A DNA stretch of 64,000 nucleotides from Variovorax sp. RA8. GTDB taxonomy: Bacteria; Pseudomonadota; Gammaproteobacteria; Burkholderiales; Burkholderiaceae_C. A program made the translations under genes and the position numbers. The notes below the pieces were generated by a model. The model saw nothing but the letters and a program-made list of their open reading frames with translations, searched no databases and was not told where the DNA came from. Where the stretch lies: positions 4,526,001 through 4,590,000 of the forward strand of contig NZ_LR594662.1 in NCBI RefSeq assembly GCF_901827175.1, written 5' to 3'. Position 1 is the stretch's first letter; each line of letters starts with the position of its first letter. Positions 45,643 to 54,132 of this stretch are shown piece by piece.

Positions 45643-46536
45643 ATGGATCTCCGCCAGCTCCGGCAGTTCGTCGCGGTCGCTGAAGAGCGCAGCTTTCGGC
45701 GCGCGGCCGAGCGCCTGCATGTCTCGCAACCGCCCCTTTCCGTGGCCGTGCAGCGGCTCGAGGCCGAGGTAGGTGCGACGCTGTTGGACCGCACGCGCCA
45801 CCACGTACGGCTGACGGTGGCCGGCGAGGCCTTCCTGCGCGAGGCCCGGCGCACGCTGGCCCACGCGCAGCTTTCGGTGGAGATCGCGCAGCGCGCCGCC
45901 GCGGGCAAGCTCGGCACCCTGCGCCTGTCCTTCGTGCCAAGCGCGGCACTGGGCGTGGTGCCACAACTGCTGCGCGCCTTTCGCGAGGGCTACCCGGACG
46001 TCAAGCTCGTCCTCACCGGCGACACCACCGCGCATCAGATGGCCGCACTGCTCAGCGGCGCAACGGACGTGGGCATCGTCGTGCCGCCGCTGCACGACGC
46101 AAGGGACTTCCGGGTCCAGCCCTACTGCGAGCAGGAACTCATGCTGGCGGTGCCCGACACGCACCCGCTGGCGCAGCAGCAGCGCGTGCAGCTGCGCGAC
46201 CTCGCTTCCGAGAGCTTCGTCGGCTTTCCCTTCAAAGAAGGCCCCGGCTTCGAGAGCGTGGTGATGGCGGCCTGCCAGGCCTGCGGCTTCATCCCCCACT
46301 TCGTCGAGGTGGCGGCGCAGATGCAAACCATCCTCGCGCTGGTGGGCGGCGGTATCGGCATCGCGCTGGTGCCGCAAGCCATGCAGGCCGTGCAAACGGA
46401 GCACGTGAACTATCTCCAGGTGCGCCGGCGCCATGTGCCGGTGAAATACCAGCTGGGCCTGGCCTTCCGCCCATCCAACAACAACCCGGCGCTGGCCGCC
46501 TTCGTCTCGATGGCGCACCGGCTGCGCCGCCGTTGA
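45643..46536 (+). CDS. LysR family transcriptional regulator
   Basis: A 297-residue LysR activator/repressor. The winged helix-turn-helix is at residues 1-60 (MDLRQLRQFVAVAEERSFRR, AAERLHVSQPPLSVAVQRLE) and the periplasmic-binding-like co-inducer domain at about 90-295 (LRLSFVPSAALGVVPQLLRA, GATDVGIVVPPLHD). It is closest in style to BenM/CatM-type regulators of aromatic and acid catabolism. It diverges from the diiron-protein operon and precedes an orphan Bug receptor, both probable targets. Confidence 0.93.
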   Translation: MDLRQLRQFVAVAEERSFRRAAERLHVSQPPLSVAVQRLEAEVGATLLDRTRHHVRLTVAGEAFLREARRTLAHAQLSVEIAQRAAAGKLGTLRLSFVPSAALGVVPQLLRAFREGYPDVKLVLTGDTTAHQMAALLSGATDVGIVVPPLHDARDFRVQPYCEQELMLAVPDTHPLAQQQRVQLRDLASESFVGFPFKEGPGFESVVMAACQACGFIPHFVEVAAQMQTILALVGGGIGIALVPQAMQAVQTEHVNYLQVRRRHVPVKYQLGLAFRPSNNNPALAAFVSMAHRLRRR

Positions 46537-46645
46537 AGGCCGATTCCACTCGCTCGGCTCGTTCAGAATAGCGCCCTGCCGGAGGCGGGCACGCCAGTTG
46601 CTCGTCCCCTCGTCACGTTCCCTTTCATATCGACTGGAGTCGCTC

Positions 46646-47638
46646 ATGTTCTCTACAAGGATGCCGCGCGCGTCACGCCGTGTTTTCGCGCTCGGGCTGG
46701 CCGCAGCGGTGGCCGGCCTCGCAGGCCTCGCGCAGGCGCAGCAGCAAGCACCGATCAGGCTGCTGGTCGGCTTCCCGGCCGGCGCCGGCACCGATGCGAT
46801 TGCCCGCACGCTGGGCGAGAAGCTCAAGGACCAGTTGGGTGCACCGGTGGTGGTCGAGAACCGGGCCGGCGCCGGCGGCCAGATCGCCGCCCAGGCACTC
46901 AAGGCGGCGCCGGCCGACGGCCACACGCTGCTGCTGTCGCACGACCACACCATCTCGATCCTGCCGCAGGTGGTGAAGAACCCCGGCTACAACTCGGCCA
47001 CCGACTTCGTGCCCGTGGCCGGCTTCGCGACCTTCGCCAACGTGCTGGCGGTGTCGGGCGGAACACCGGCGAAGAGCCTCGACGAGTACCTGAAATGGGT
47101 GCGCACCCAACGCGGCGGCAAGGAAACCATCGGCGTGCCCGCGCCGGCCTCGATCCCCGAATTCCTGGTGAAGATGATCGGCACCAAGTACAAGATCGAC
47201 GTGCAGGCGGCACCCTACCGCGGCAGCGCGCCGATGACTGCGGACATGCTCGGCAACCAGATCAGCGCCGGTATCGCCTCCGTGCCCGACTTCATCGAGA
47301 ACCACCGGGCCGGCAAGCTGCGCATCGTGGCCACCATCGGCGCCAAGCGCCAGGCGCTGCTGCCGCAGGTGCCGACCTTCACCGAACTGGGCTTCGCCAA
47401 CCTGGAAGACCTGCCGTACTACGGCGTGTTCGCGCCGGTGGGCACGCCGCAGCCGGTGATCGACCGCTTCGGCGAGGCGCTCGCGAAGGTGCTGGCCATG
47501 CCCGACGTGAAGCAGAAGCTCACGACCATGGGGTTGACGGTGGCGTACGAACCGCAAGGGCAGTTCGCAGGCCGGGTGCGCAGTTATACGCAGACCTGGG
47601 CGGGCATCATCAAGGCAAGCGGCTTCACGCCGCAATAG
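46646..47638 (+). CDS. Bug/TctC family periplasmic receptor (orphan)
   Basis: A 330-residue Bug receptor with a signal peptide containing an Arg-rich start (MFSTRMPRASRRVFALGLAA, cleavage after AQAQ). The mature domain has APIRLLVGFPAGAGTDAIAR, ENRAGAGGQIAAQALKAAPA and APYRGSAPMTADML. GGAG is 6 nt before ATG 46646. It lies downstream of the LysR gene in the same direction. No membrane subunits are near. Confidence 0.93.
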   Translation: MFSTRMPRASRRVFALGLAAAVAGLAGLAQAQQQAPIRLLVGFPAGAGTDAIARTLGEKLKDQLGAPVVVENRAGAGGQIAAQALKAAPADGHTLLLSHDHTISILPQVVKNPGYNSATDFVPVAGFATFANVLAVSGGTPAKSLDEYLKWVRTQRGGKETIGVPAPASIPEFLVKMIGTKYKIDVQAAPYRGSAPMTADMLGNQISAGIASVPDFIENHRAGKLRIVATIGAKRQALLPQVPTFTELGFANLEDLPYYGVFAPVGTPQPVIDRFGEALAKVLAMPDVKQKLTTMGLTVAYEPQGQFAGRVRSYTQTWAGIIKASGFTPQ

Positions 47639-47643
47639 GCTGC

Positions 47644-48120
47644 CTAGGCGTTGCCGGCCTGGATGCCCCAGCGCGCCAGGGCCGCATCGTCATCGACGCG
47701 CGCATCGACCCAGCGCGCGCCCGCGGGCGTCTGCTCCTTCTTCCAGAACGGCGCCTGGGTCTTCAGGTAATCCATCAGGAACTCGCAGGCCTGGAAGCTC
47801 TGGCCGCGGTGGGCGGATACCACGGCCACCATCATGATCTGGTCGAGGGGCTGCAGCAGCCCCACGCGGTGGATCACCCGCGCGCCAAGAATGTCGAATC
47901 GCCGGTGGGCCTCGTCGATCATCGATTCGATGGACTTCTCGGTCATCCCCGGGTAGTGCTCGAGCTCCATCGATGCGACCGCATCGCCGTCGTTGCGGTC
48001 GCGCACGGTGCCGACGAAGCTGCAGACCGCACCCACGCGCTTGTCGTCCGCGCGCAACGCAGCGACCTCCCTGGCGAGGTCGAAATCGGCTGTCTGGATG
48101 AAAACGCGCGGGCCGCTCAT
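47644..48120 (-). CDS. moaE: Molybdopterin synthase catalytic subunit MoaE
   Basis: The large subunit of molybdopterin synthase, which transfers sulfur from MoaD thiocarboxylate to cyclic pyranopterin monophosphate. It has 158 residues with VGAVCSFVGTVRDRNDG, LEHYPGMTEKSI, RVIHRVGLLQPLDQIMMVAV and LKTQAPFWKKEQ (catalytic lysine region). It is separated from moaD by an opposite-strand gene at 48369-49259, unlike the usual adjacent moaD-moaE order. It therefore needs its own promoter in 48121-48368. Confidence 0.97.
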   Translation of the reverse strand: MSGPRVFIQTADFDLAREVAALRADDKRVGAVCSFVGTVRDRNDGDAVASMELEHYPGMTEKSIESMIDEAHRRFDILGARVIHRVGLLQPLDQIMMVAVVSAHRGQSFQACEFLMDYLKTQAPFWKKEQTPAGARWVDARVDDDAALARWGIQAGNA

Positions 48121-48259
48121 GGCGGGATTGTGGCACCGCGCTAGACTGCTGCGCATGCCTTCCCTCGCGCACCGCCCTCTTCCATCGCTCGCCGCGATGG
48201 TCCGCGTGCGCCTGGGCGGCAAAGCCAAAAAACCCGAGCTCGTCTGACCGGAGCTTCGG

Positions 48260-48284
48260 TTCCGTCGTCGGATGAGCGACGGAA
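48260..48284. promoter_or_regulatory. Inverted repeat between moaE and the DHDPS-like gene
   Basis: TTCCGTCG-N9-CGACGGAA lies 85 bp upstream of the gene at 48369 and 140 bp upstream of moaE on the other strand. It could be an operator for either; no regulator is assigned. Confidence 0.4.
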
Positions 48285-48368
48285 CTGCAGGGTTCGACAT
48301 CCAGCCTCGTTTCGCGCGCGCTTCCGACGGTGGTTCATCCATCGGTCTGGTCTCCAAGGAAAAACCGC

Positions 48369-49259
48369 GTGCCTTCCACTTCTTCACCCTCTCCTGATTT
48401 TTCGGGTCTCTGGATTCCGCTTGTCACCCCCTTTCGCGATGGTGCGGTCGACCATGCCGCGCTGGCCGCATTGACCGAGGGGCTGGCATCTTCCGGCATC
48501 GCCGGCTTCGTGGTCTGCGGCTCGACCGGCGAAGCCGCGGCGCTCGATGCCAACGAACAGCTGGCCGTGCTTGCCACCGTTGCGAAGACCGCGCCCGCCC
48601 TGCCGCGCATCATGGGCCTCTCGGGCTACCACCTGGGCAAGACCATTGCATGGGTGCGCGAGTTGAACGACCAAGGCCTTGCCGGACTGCTGGTGCCAGC
48701 GCCCAGCTACGTCCGGCCTTCGCAGGCGGGCTTGCTGGCCTGGTTCGAAGCGATCGCGGATGCAAGCGCTGCGCCGCTCCTCCTCTACGACATTCCCTAC
48801 CGCACCGGCGCCACCATCGCGCGTGAGACCCTGCTCGTGCTTGCGGCCGACCCGCGCATTTGCGGCCTCAAGGACTGCGGCGGCGACATGGCCAAGACGC
48901 GAGCGCTGATCGCCGATGGCCGGTTGCAGGTGCTCGCCGGCGAGGATGCACAGATCTTCTCGACCGTGGCAGAGGGCGGCGTGGGCGCCATCGCGGCCAG
49001 CGCGCACTTGCAGACGGCGCGCTTCGTCCAGATGATCCGTCTGCTTCGCGAAAGCCGGCTGGCCGAGGCGCGTGTCCAGTGGCAACGGCTGCTGCCGCTG
49101 ATCGAGGCCTTGTTCGCCGAGCCGAATCCGGGACCACTGAAGGCCGTGCTTGCGCAGCAAGGCCTGATGCAGGACGAGTTGCGGGCGCCGATGACTCACG
49201 CCGGCGACGCGCTGCGCGAGCAGCTGTCGCAGTTGCAGGACGCGCTCAGCCGCCCGTGA
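48369..49259 (+). CDS. Dihydrodipicolinate synthase family protein
   Basis: A 296-residue DHDPS/NAL-family lyase with the classical motifs: CGSTGEAAALD (residues 50-60), the general-base tyrosine Y140 in LLYDIPYRTG and the Schiff-base lysine K168 in CGLKDCGGD. The arginine in PYRTG matches the DapA carboxylate-binding arginine, so a true dihydrodipicolinate synthase role (lysine biosynthesis) is possible, but a catabolic aldolase is equally open. GTG 48369 has AAGGA 9 nt upstream. It lies opposite to and between moaE and moaD, and its 3' end overlaps that of moaD by 14 bp. Confidence 0.9.
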   Translation: MPSTSSPSPDFSGLWIPLVTPFRDGAVDHAALAALTEGLASSGIAGFVVCGSTGEAAALDANEQLAVLATVAKTAPALPRIMGLSGYHLGKTIAWVRELNDQGLAGLLVPAPSYVRPSQAGLLAWFEAIADASAAPLLLYDIPYRTGATIARETLLVLAADPRICGLKDCGGDMAKTRALIADGRLQVLAGEDAQIFSTVAEGGVGAIAASAHLQTARFVQMIRLLRESRLAEARVQWQRLLPLIEALFAEPNPGPLKAVLAQQGLMQDELRAPMTHAGDALREQLSQLQDALSRP

Positions 49260-49497
49260 CCGGTGGAAAGAAGGCCACTTCCTGGCCTTCGCGCAGTGCG
49301 GCGCCTTCGGCGCTCATGACCTGGTCCAGCGCCATGCGCACCGCCTTGCCGCGGGCCAACGCGCTGGCATGCGGCTCGCCGCGTGCGATCAGTTCGTCGC
49401 GCAGCGCGCCGAGATCGGCGGCGCGCGTCTCGACCGTTTCGCTGCCGGTCCCGAGGGCCTCGCGCACCGAGGCGAAGTAGCGCACGGTGACCTTCAT
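49246..49497 (-). CDS. moaD: Molybdopterin synthase sulfur carrier subunit MoaD
   Basis: An 83-residue ubiquitin-fold sulfur carrier: MKVTVRYFASVREALG at the start and the essential C-terminal GG (PPVTGG), which is adenylated and thiocarboxylated by MoeB. It starts 2 bp after the moeA stop codon and overlaps the convergent DHDPS-family gene by 14 bp. Confidence 0.96.
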   Translation of the reverse strand: MKVTVRYFASVREALGTGSETVETRAADLGALRDELIARGEPHASALARGKAVRMALDQVMSAEGAALREGQEVAFFPPVTGG

Positions 49498-49499
49498 GC

Positions 49500-50747
49500 T
49501 CAGTACAGCAAGGAAGAGAAGGGGATGAACTGCACCATGTCGCCGGCCTTGAAGGGCTGGCCGGCGGGCGTGTCGATCACGCCGTCGCCCCAGACCATGG
49601 AGGTCAGCACGCCAGAGCTCTGGTTGGCGAACAGGTCCAGGCCGCCGGTAGCGTTGCGGCGCGCGCGCAGGAACTCGCGGCGGCGGTCGGCACGCGGCCA
49701 GTCGAAGTCGGCGCGCATCGCGATTGGCGCCGGCGCCACGCGGGCAGCACCCTGCAGCGTCAGCAGGAAGGGACGCACCAGGAGCAGGAAGGTCAGGAAG
49801 CTGGAGACCGGGTTGCCGGGCAAGCCGGTGAGATGGGCATTGCCAATCCGGCCGTAGGCAAAGGGCTTGCCCGGCTTCATCGACAGAGACCACAGGTCGA
49901 GCTCGCCCAAGGCCTGCACGGCAGCCTTGATGTGGTCCTCCTCGCCGACCGAGACGCCGCCGGTGGTGATGATCAGGTCGCTGCGCTCCGAGGCGCTGCG
50001 CAGCGCCTCGATGGTCGCGTCGCGGCGGTCGGGCACGATGCCCAGGTCGTGCACCCCGCAGCCCAGCCGCACGAGCAGGGCCCGCATGAAGAAGCGGTTG
50101 GAGTTGTAGATCGAGCCCGGCTTCATCGCCTCGGGCGCCACCTCGCCGGGCATCACGAGTTCGTCGCCGGTGGAGAGCAGCGTGACGTGCGGGCGCTTCG
50201 CCACCTGCAGCCGGTCGAGGCCAACGCTGGCGGCCAGCCCCAGCCCCGCGGGGGTGAGGCGCTCTCCGCGCGCGAGCACCAGATCACCGGCGGCCACATC
50301 CTCGCCGGCGCGGCGGATCCACTGGCCCGCCGCCGGCACGATCTCGATGCGCACGCTGCCCAGCCCGCCCTCTTCCGGCAGCGCGGCGGCGTCTTCCTGC
50401 ATCACGACCGCATCGGCGCCTGCGGGGATCTGCGCGCCGGTGAAGATGCGCGCAGCCGTGCCGTCAGCCAGCGGCGTGCCCACGGCGCCGGCAGGGATGC
50501 GCTGGGCCACGCGCAGCACCACGCCGGGCGCGGCGCAGTCGGCACTGCGCACCGCGTAGCCATCCATCGCGCTGTTGTCGCGCGGCGGGACGGTCAAGCC
50601 CGAGCGCACGTCCTGCGCGAGCACACGCCCGTCGGCCTCGAAGGTGGACACCGATTCGATGCCCATCTGCGGCGTGGCGGCGGCGAGCAGCCGCGCCAGC
50701 GCCTCATCGAGCGGCATCAAGGGAGGGCGTCTGGAAGTCTCAGCCAT
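49500..50747 (-). CDS. moeA: Molybdopterin molybdenumtransferase MoeA
   Basis: Inserts molybdate into adenylated molybdopterin. The 415 residues include the N-terminal substrate domains (VPPRDNSAMDGYAVR near 60, ARIFTGAQIPAGADAVV near 100), the MogA-like catalytic domain (LLSTGDELVMPGE, NSNRFFMRAL, ITTGGVSVGEEDH, GLPGNPVSS) and the C-terminal beta domain. Its ATG overlaps the mobB stop region by 8 bp (50740-50747), so they are translationally coupled. Confidence 0.97.
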   Translation of the reverse strand: MAETSRRPPLMPLDEALARLLAAATPQMGIESVSTFEADGRVLAQDVRSGLTVPPRDNSAMDGYAVRSADCAAPGVVLRVAQRIPAGAVGTPLADGTAARIFTGAQIPAGADAVVMQEDAAALPEEGGLGSVRIEIVPAAGQWIRRAGEDVAAGDLVLARGERLTPAGLGLAASVGLDRLQVAKRPHVTLLSTGDELVMPGEVAPEAMKPGSIYNSNRFFMRALLVRLGCGVHDLGIVPDRRDATIEALRSASERSDLIITTGGVSVGEEDHIKAAVQALGELDLWSLSMKPGKPFAYGRIGNAHLTGLPGNPVSSFLTFLLLVRPFLLTLQGAARVAPAPIAMRADFDWPRADRRREFLRARRNATGGLDLFANQSSGVLTSMVWGDGVIDTPAGQPFKAGDMVQFIPFSSLLY

Positions 50748-51285
50748 GGCGATCCACCTTGTACTCGAAACGGCTGGCGTTCTGCAGGAGCCAGGCGCCA
50801 ATGCCATCGACGTCGTTCAGGTCGAACACCGGCAGCGTGGTCGCGCGCGGCAGGCGCTCGGGGGTGTCGGTGGCGATCGCGACGATGAAGGCGTCATCGG
50901 CATAGCGCGCGGGCCGGGGCGCCTGGCCTTCCTCGGGCTCGCGCCAGATCTCGATCTTCTGCAGGTCGCTGTGCTTGAAGCCTTCGACCAGCACCCAGTC
51001 CACACCCGCGTCGAGCTCGGCGACGAGCTCGTGCACACCGAGCTGCGTCGGCCGTTCGAATTCGCGAATCAGCGCCAGCCGCTTGTCGGAAGCCACGACC
51101 ACCTCGAAGGCCCCGGCCTCGCGATGGCGGTAGGTGTCCTTGCCCGGATGGTCGATGTCGAACTTGTGGTGGGCATGCTTGACCACCGAGACGCGCTGGC
51201 CGTGCAGCCTGAGCACGGGGATCAGCCGCTCGACCAGCGTGGTCTTGCCCGCGCCCGAGAAGCCGGCGAAGCCGATGACCTTCAT
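50740..51285 (-). CDS. mobB: Molybdopterin-guanine dinucleotide biosynthesis protein MobB
   Basis: A 181-residue P-loop GTP-binding adaptor that assists MobA in forming the MGD cofactor. Walker A is GFSGAGKTTL (about 8-17), followed by VVKHAHHKFDIDHPGKDTYR and the later WVLVEGFKHSDLQKIE. Its ATG overlaps the stop of a 21-codon frame (51282-51347). It lies between thrC and moeA in a mixed threonine/molybdopterin operon. Confidence 0.95.
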   Translation of the reverse strand: MKVIGFAGFSGAGKTTLVERLIPVLRLHGQRVSVVKHAHHKFDIDHPGKDTYRHREAGAFEVVVASDKRLALIREFERPTQLGVHELVAELDAGVDWVLVEGFKHSDLQKIEIWREPEEGQAPRPARYADDAFIVAIATDTPERLPRATTLPVFDLNDVDGIGAWLLQNASRFEYKVDRHG

Positions 51286-51347
51286 GCGCGGCTCGTCGGC
51301 TCGGAAAGCGTGAATGAACTCGGCGCGGGCATGATGGGTTCGCTCAT
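51282..51347 (-). CDS. Possible 21-residue coupling peptide between thrC and mobB
   Basis: ATG at 51347 opens a 21-codon frame (MSEPIMPAPSSF... TSRA) whose TGA overlaps the mobB ATG as ATGA. GAGAAG lies just before it, at the thrC stop, while mobB itself has no good Shine-Dalgarno. It could serve to deliver ribosomes to mobB. Such a short frame can occur by chance. Confidence 0.35.
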   Translation of the reverse strand: MSEPIMPAPSSFTLSEPTSRA

Positions 51348-51353
51348 GGCTTC

Positions 51354-52769
51354 TCAGGCGCAGTGCCGGGCGATGTAGGCCTTCACGGCCTCGGCATCGG
51401 CTGGCAGCTTGACCACGCGCCGCGGCAGCGCCTCGATGCCTTCGAACCGAGCGGGGCGCTCGGGCGCGCGGCCCAGGGCTTCGACGATGGTCTCGGCGAA
51501 CTTGATGGGCAGCGCGGTCTCGAGCACGATCATCGGCACGCCGGGCTCCAGGTGTTCGCGCGCGGCCTTGAGGCCGTCGGCGGTGTGGGTGTCGACCAGG
51601 GTGGCGAAGCGCTTGTCGGTGTCGCGGATGATCGCGAGGCGATCGGCATGGGTGCTGCGGCTGCTTGCGAAGCCGAAGCGCGTGGCCGCCTCGGCGAAGA
51701 CAGGGTCGGCGCTCAGGTCGAAGCGGCCCGTCCTGCGCAGATCTTCTTCGAACAGGCCGCGCGTCCTGGCCGCATCGCGGCCGACCAGATCGAACACGAA
51801 GCGCTCGAAGTTGCTGGCCTTGGAGATGTCCATCGAGGGGCTGGAGGTCTCGTGCGTGTCGGCGGCCGAGCGCACGCGGTAGATGCCGGTGCGGAAGAAC
51901 TCGTCGAGTACGTCGTTCTCGTTCGTGGCCACCACGAGCGTGCGGATGGGCAGGCCCATCGAGCGCGCCACATGGCCGGCGCAGACGTTGCCGAAATTGC
52001 CTGAGGGGACCGTGAAGCTGACTTGCCTGTCGTTGCTGCTCGTCGCCTGGAAATACCCGGCGAAGTAGTAGACCACCTGCGCCAGCAGCCGCGCCCAGTT
52101 GATCGAGTTGACCGTGCCGATCCTGTACTTGCGCTTGAAGTCCAGGTCGCTCGACACCGCCTTCACGATGTCCTGACAATCGTCGAACACGCCGTCGATT
52201 GCGATGTTGTGGATGTTCGGGTCCTGCAGGCTGAACATCTGGGCCTGCTGGAAGGGGCTCATGCGTCCGTCGGGCGAGGTCATGAACACACGCACGCCCT
52301 TCTTGCCGCGCATCGCGTATTCGGCCGCGCTGCCGGTGTCGCCGCTGGTGGCACCGAGGATGTTGAGCTCCTCGCCGCGGCGCGCGAGCTCGTATTCGAA
52401 CAGGTTGCCCAGGAGCTGCATCGCCATGTCCTTGAAGGCGAGCGTCGGGCCGTTGGACAAGGCCTCCAGGTACACGCCGTCCTCGAGTTCGCGCAACGGC
52501 ACGATGTCGGGCGTTCCGAAGATCTCCGCGGTGTAGGTCCTGGCGGAGATCGCCTTCAGGTCCGCGGCGGGGATGTCGTCGATGTACAGCGAGAGGACCT
52601 CGAAGGCCAGCTCTGCATACGGCAGTCCACGCCACCTGGCGAGCGTGGCGCCGTCCACCTGCGGGTAGCGCTCGGGCAGGTAAAGGCCTCCGTCGGGCGC
52701 CAGGCCCTCGAGCAGGATCTCGCAAAAGCGGCGGCGCTCCGGATGGCCGCGCGTGGACAGGTAGCGCAT
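51354..52769 (-). CDS. thrC: Threonine synthase
   Basis: A PLP enzyme that converts O-phosphohomoserine to threonine, the last step of threonine biosynthesis. The 471 residues are of the longer class: MRYLSTRGHPERRRFCEI start, PLP lysine in PTLAFKDMAMQLLG (about 110), phosphate-binding GATSGDTGSAAEYA and FTVPSGNFGNVCAGH. Its ATG overlaps the hom stop by 1 bp (TGATG). Confidence 0.97.
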   Translation of the reverse strand: MRYLSTRGHPERRRFCEILLEGLAPDGGLYLPERYPQVDGATLARWRGLPYAELAFEVLSLYIDDIPAADLKAISARTYTAEIFGTPDIVPLRELEDGVYLEALSNGPTLAFKDMAMQLLGNLFEYELARRGEELNILGATSGDTGSAAEYAMRGKKGVRVFMTSPDGRMSPFQQAQMFSLQDPNIHNIAIDGVFDDCQDIVKAVSSDLDFKRKYRIGTVNSINWARLLAQVVYYFAGYFQATSSNDRQVSFTVPSGNFGNVCAGHVARSMGLPIRTLVVATNENDVLDEFFRTGIYRVRSAADTHETSSPSMDISKASNFERFVFDLVGRDAARTRGLFEEDLRRTGRFDLSADPVFAEAATRFGFASSRSTHADRLAIIRDTDKRFATLVDTHTADGLKAAREHLEPGVPMIVLETALPIKFAETIVEALGRAPERPARFEGIEALPRRVVKLPADAEAVKAYIARHCA

Positions 52770-54091
52770 CAGGACAGCTCTTCCTTGCGGATGCGCACGA
52801 TCGGGGCGAGCACGGTGGGCAGCGCCTGGAGCTGGACCAACGCGTCGTCCAACGTGCCCTCGCGCGTGTCGTGCGTGAGGATGATGAGGTCGGTCTGGGT
52901 CGAGCCTTCGCCGCCGACCTCGTCGGCCTCGCGCTGCAGCACCGCGTCGATGCTGATGCCGGCCGTGGCCAGCAGCCCCGTCACCTGGGCCAGCACGCCG
53001 GCCTCGTCGGCCACGCGCATGCGCAGGTAGTAGCTGGTCACCACCTCGGACATCGGCAGTACCTGCAGGTCGCTCATCGCGTCGGGATGGAAGGCCAGGT
53101 GCGGCACGCGGTGCGCCGCATCGGCCGTGTGCAGGCGGGTGATGTCCACCAGGTCGGCGATCACCGCACTGGCGGTCGGCTCGCTGCCGGCGCCCTTGCC
53201 GTAATACAGCGTGGTGCCGACGGCATCGCCATTGACCACTACCGCGTTCATTGCGCCTTCGACGTTGGCGAGCAGACGCTTGGCCGGCACCAGGCTCGGA
53301 TGCACGCGCAGCTCGATGCCCTGGGCCTTGCGCTTTGTCACGCCCAGCAGCTTGATGCGGTAGCCCAGCTGCTCGGCGTATTTGATGTCCTGTGCCGCCA
53401 GCTTGGTGATGCCCTCGACATGCGCCCTGTCGAATTGCACCGGGATGCCGAAGGCGATGGCGCTCATCAGCGTGACCTTGTGGGCGGCATCCACACCCTC
53501 GATGTCAAAGGTCGGGTCCGCCTCGGCGTAACCCAGGCGCTGCGCCTCCTTCAGCACGGTGGCGAAATCCAGGCCCTTGTCGCGCATCTCGGAGAGGATG
53601 AAGTTGGTGGTGCCGTTGATGATCCCGGCGATCCACTGGATGCTGTTGGCGGTGAGGCCCTCGCGCAGCGCCTTGATGATCGGGATGCCACCGGCCACCG
53701 CGGCCTCGAAGGCCACCATCACGCCCTTGGCGTGGGCTGCCGCGAAGATCTCGGTGCCGTGCACCGCCAGCAGCGCCTTGTTGGCGGTGACCACATGCTT
53801 GCCGGCGGCGATCGCCTCCAGCACCAGTTCGCGGGCGATGCCGTAGCCGCCGATCAGCTCGATCACGATGTCGATGTCCGGGTTGGCGATAACGGCACGC
53901 GCGTCGTTCACCACCTGCACGCCCTCGCCCACCGCCGCCCTGGCACGCGCCAGGTCGAGGTCGGCCACCATGGTGATCTCGATGCCGCGCCCCGCACGGC
54001 GCTTGATTTCTTCCTGGTTGCGCTGGAGCACCTTGAAGGTGCCGCTGCCTACCGTGCCGATGCCGAGCAGGCCTACTTGGATGGGTTTCAT
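52769..54091 (-). CDS. hom: Homoserine dehydrogenase
   Basis: Reduces aspartate semialdehyde to homoserine, at the branch to threonine and methionine. The 440 residues comprise the NAD(P) domain (GLLGIGTVGSG, residues 8-18), the catalytic domain with IQWIAGIINGTTNFIL and DIEGVDAAHKVTLMSAIAF, and a C-terminal ACT domain (about 350-430) for feedback inhibition by threonine. Coupled to thrC by a 1-bp overlap and 41 bp after alaA. Confidence 0.97.
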   Translation of the reverse strand: MKPIQVGLLGIGTVGSGTFKVLQRNQEEIKRRAGRGIEITMVADLDLARARAAVGEGVQVVNDARAVIANPDIDIVIELIGGYGIARELVLEAIAAGKHVVTANKALLAVHGTEIFAAAHAKGVMVAFEAAVAGGIPIIKALREGLTANSIQWIAGIINGTTNFILSEMRDKGLDFATVLKEAQRLGYAEADPTFDIEGVDAAHKVTLMSAIAFGIPVQFDRAHVEGITKLAAQDIKYAEQLGYRIKLLGVTKRKAQGIELRVHPSLVPAKRLLANVEGAMNAVVVNGDAVGTTLYYGKGAGSEPTASAVIADLVDITRLHTADAAHRVPHLAFHPDAMSDLQVLPMSEVVTSYYLRMRVADEAGVLAQVTGLLATAGISIDAVLQREADEVGGEGSTQTDLIILTHDTREGTLDDALVQLQALPTVLAPIVRIRKEELS

Positions 54092-54132
54092 TCGATTCGT
54101 CTGGCTGTGGAACTGGGGCAGAGGCGAGTCTG

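Noticed and set aside
48155..48247. 30-codon frame (ends KKPELV) between moaE and the DHDPS-family gene
   Set aside because: No Shine-Dalgarno or coupling to a neighbour; likely chance in GC-rich DNA.
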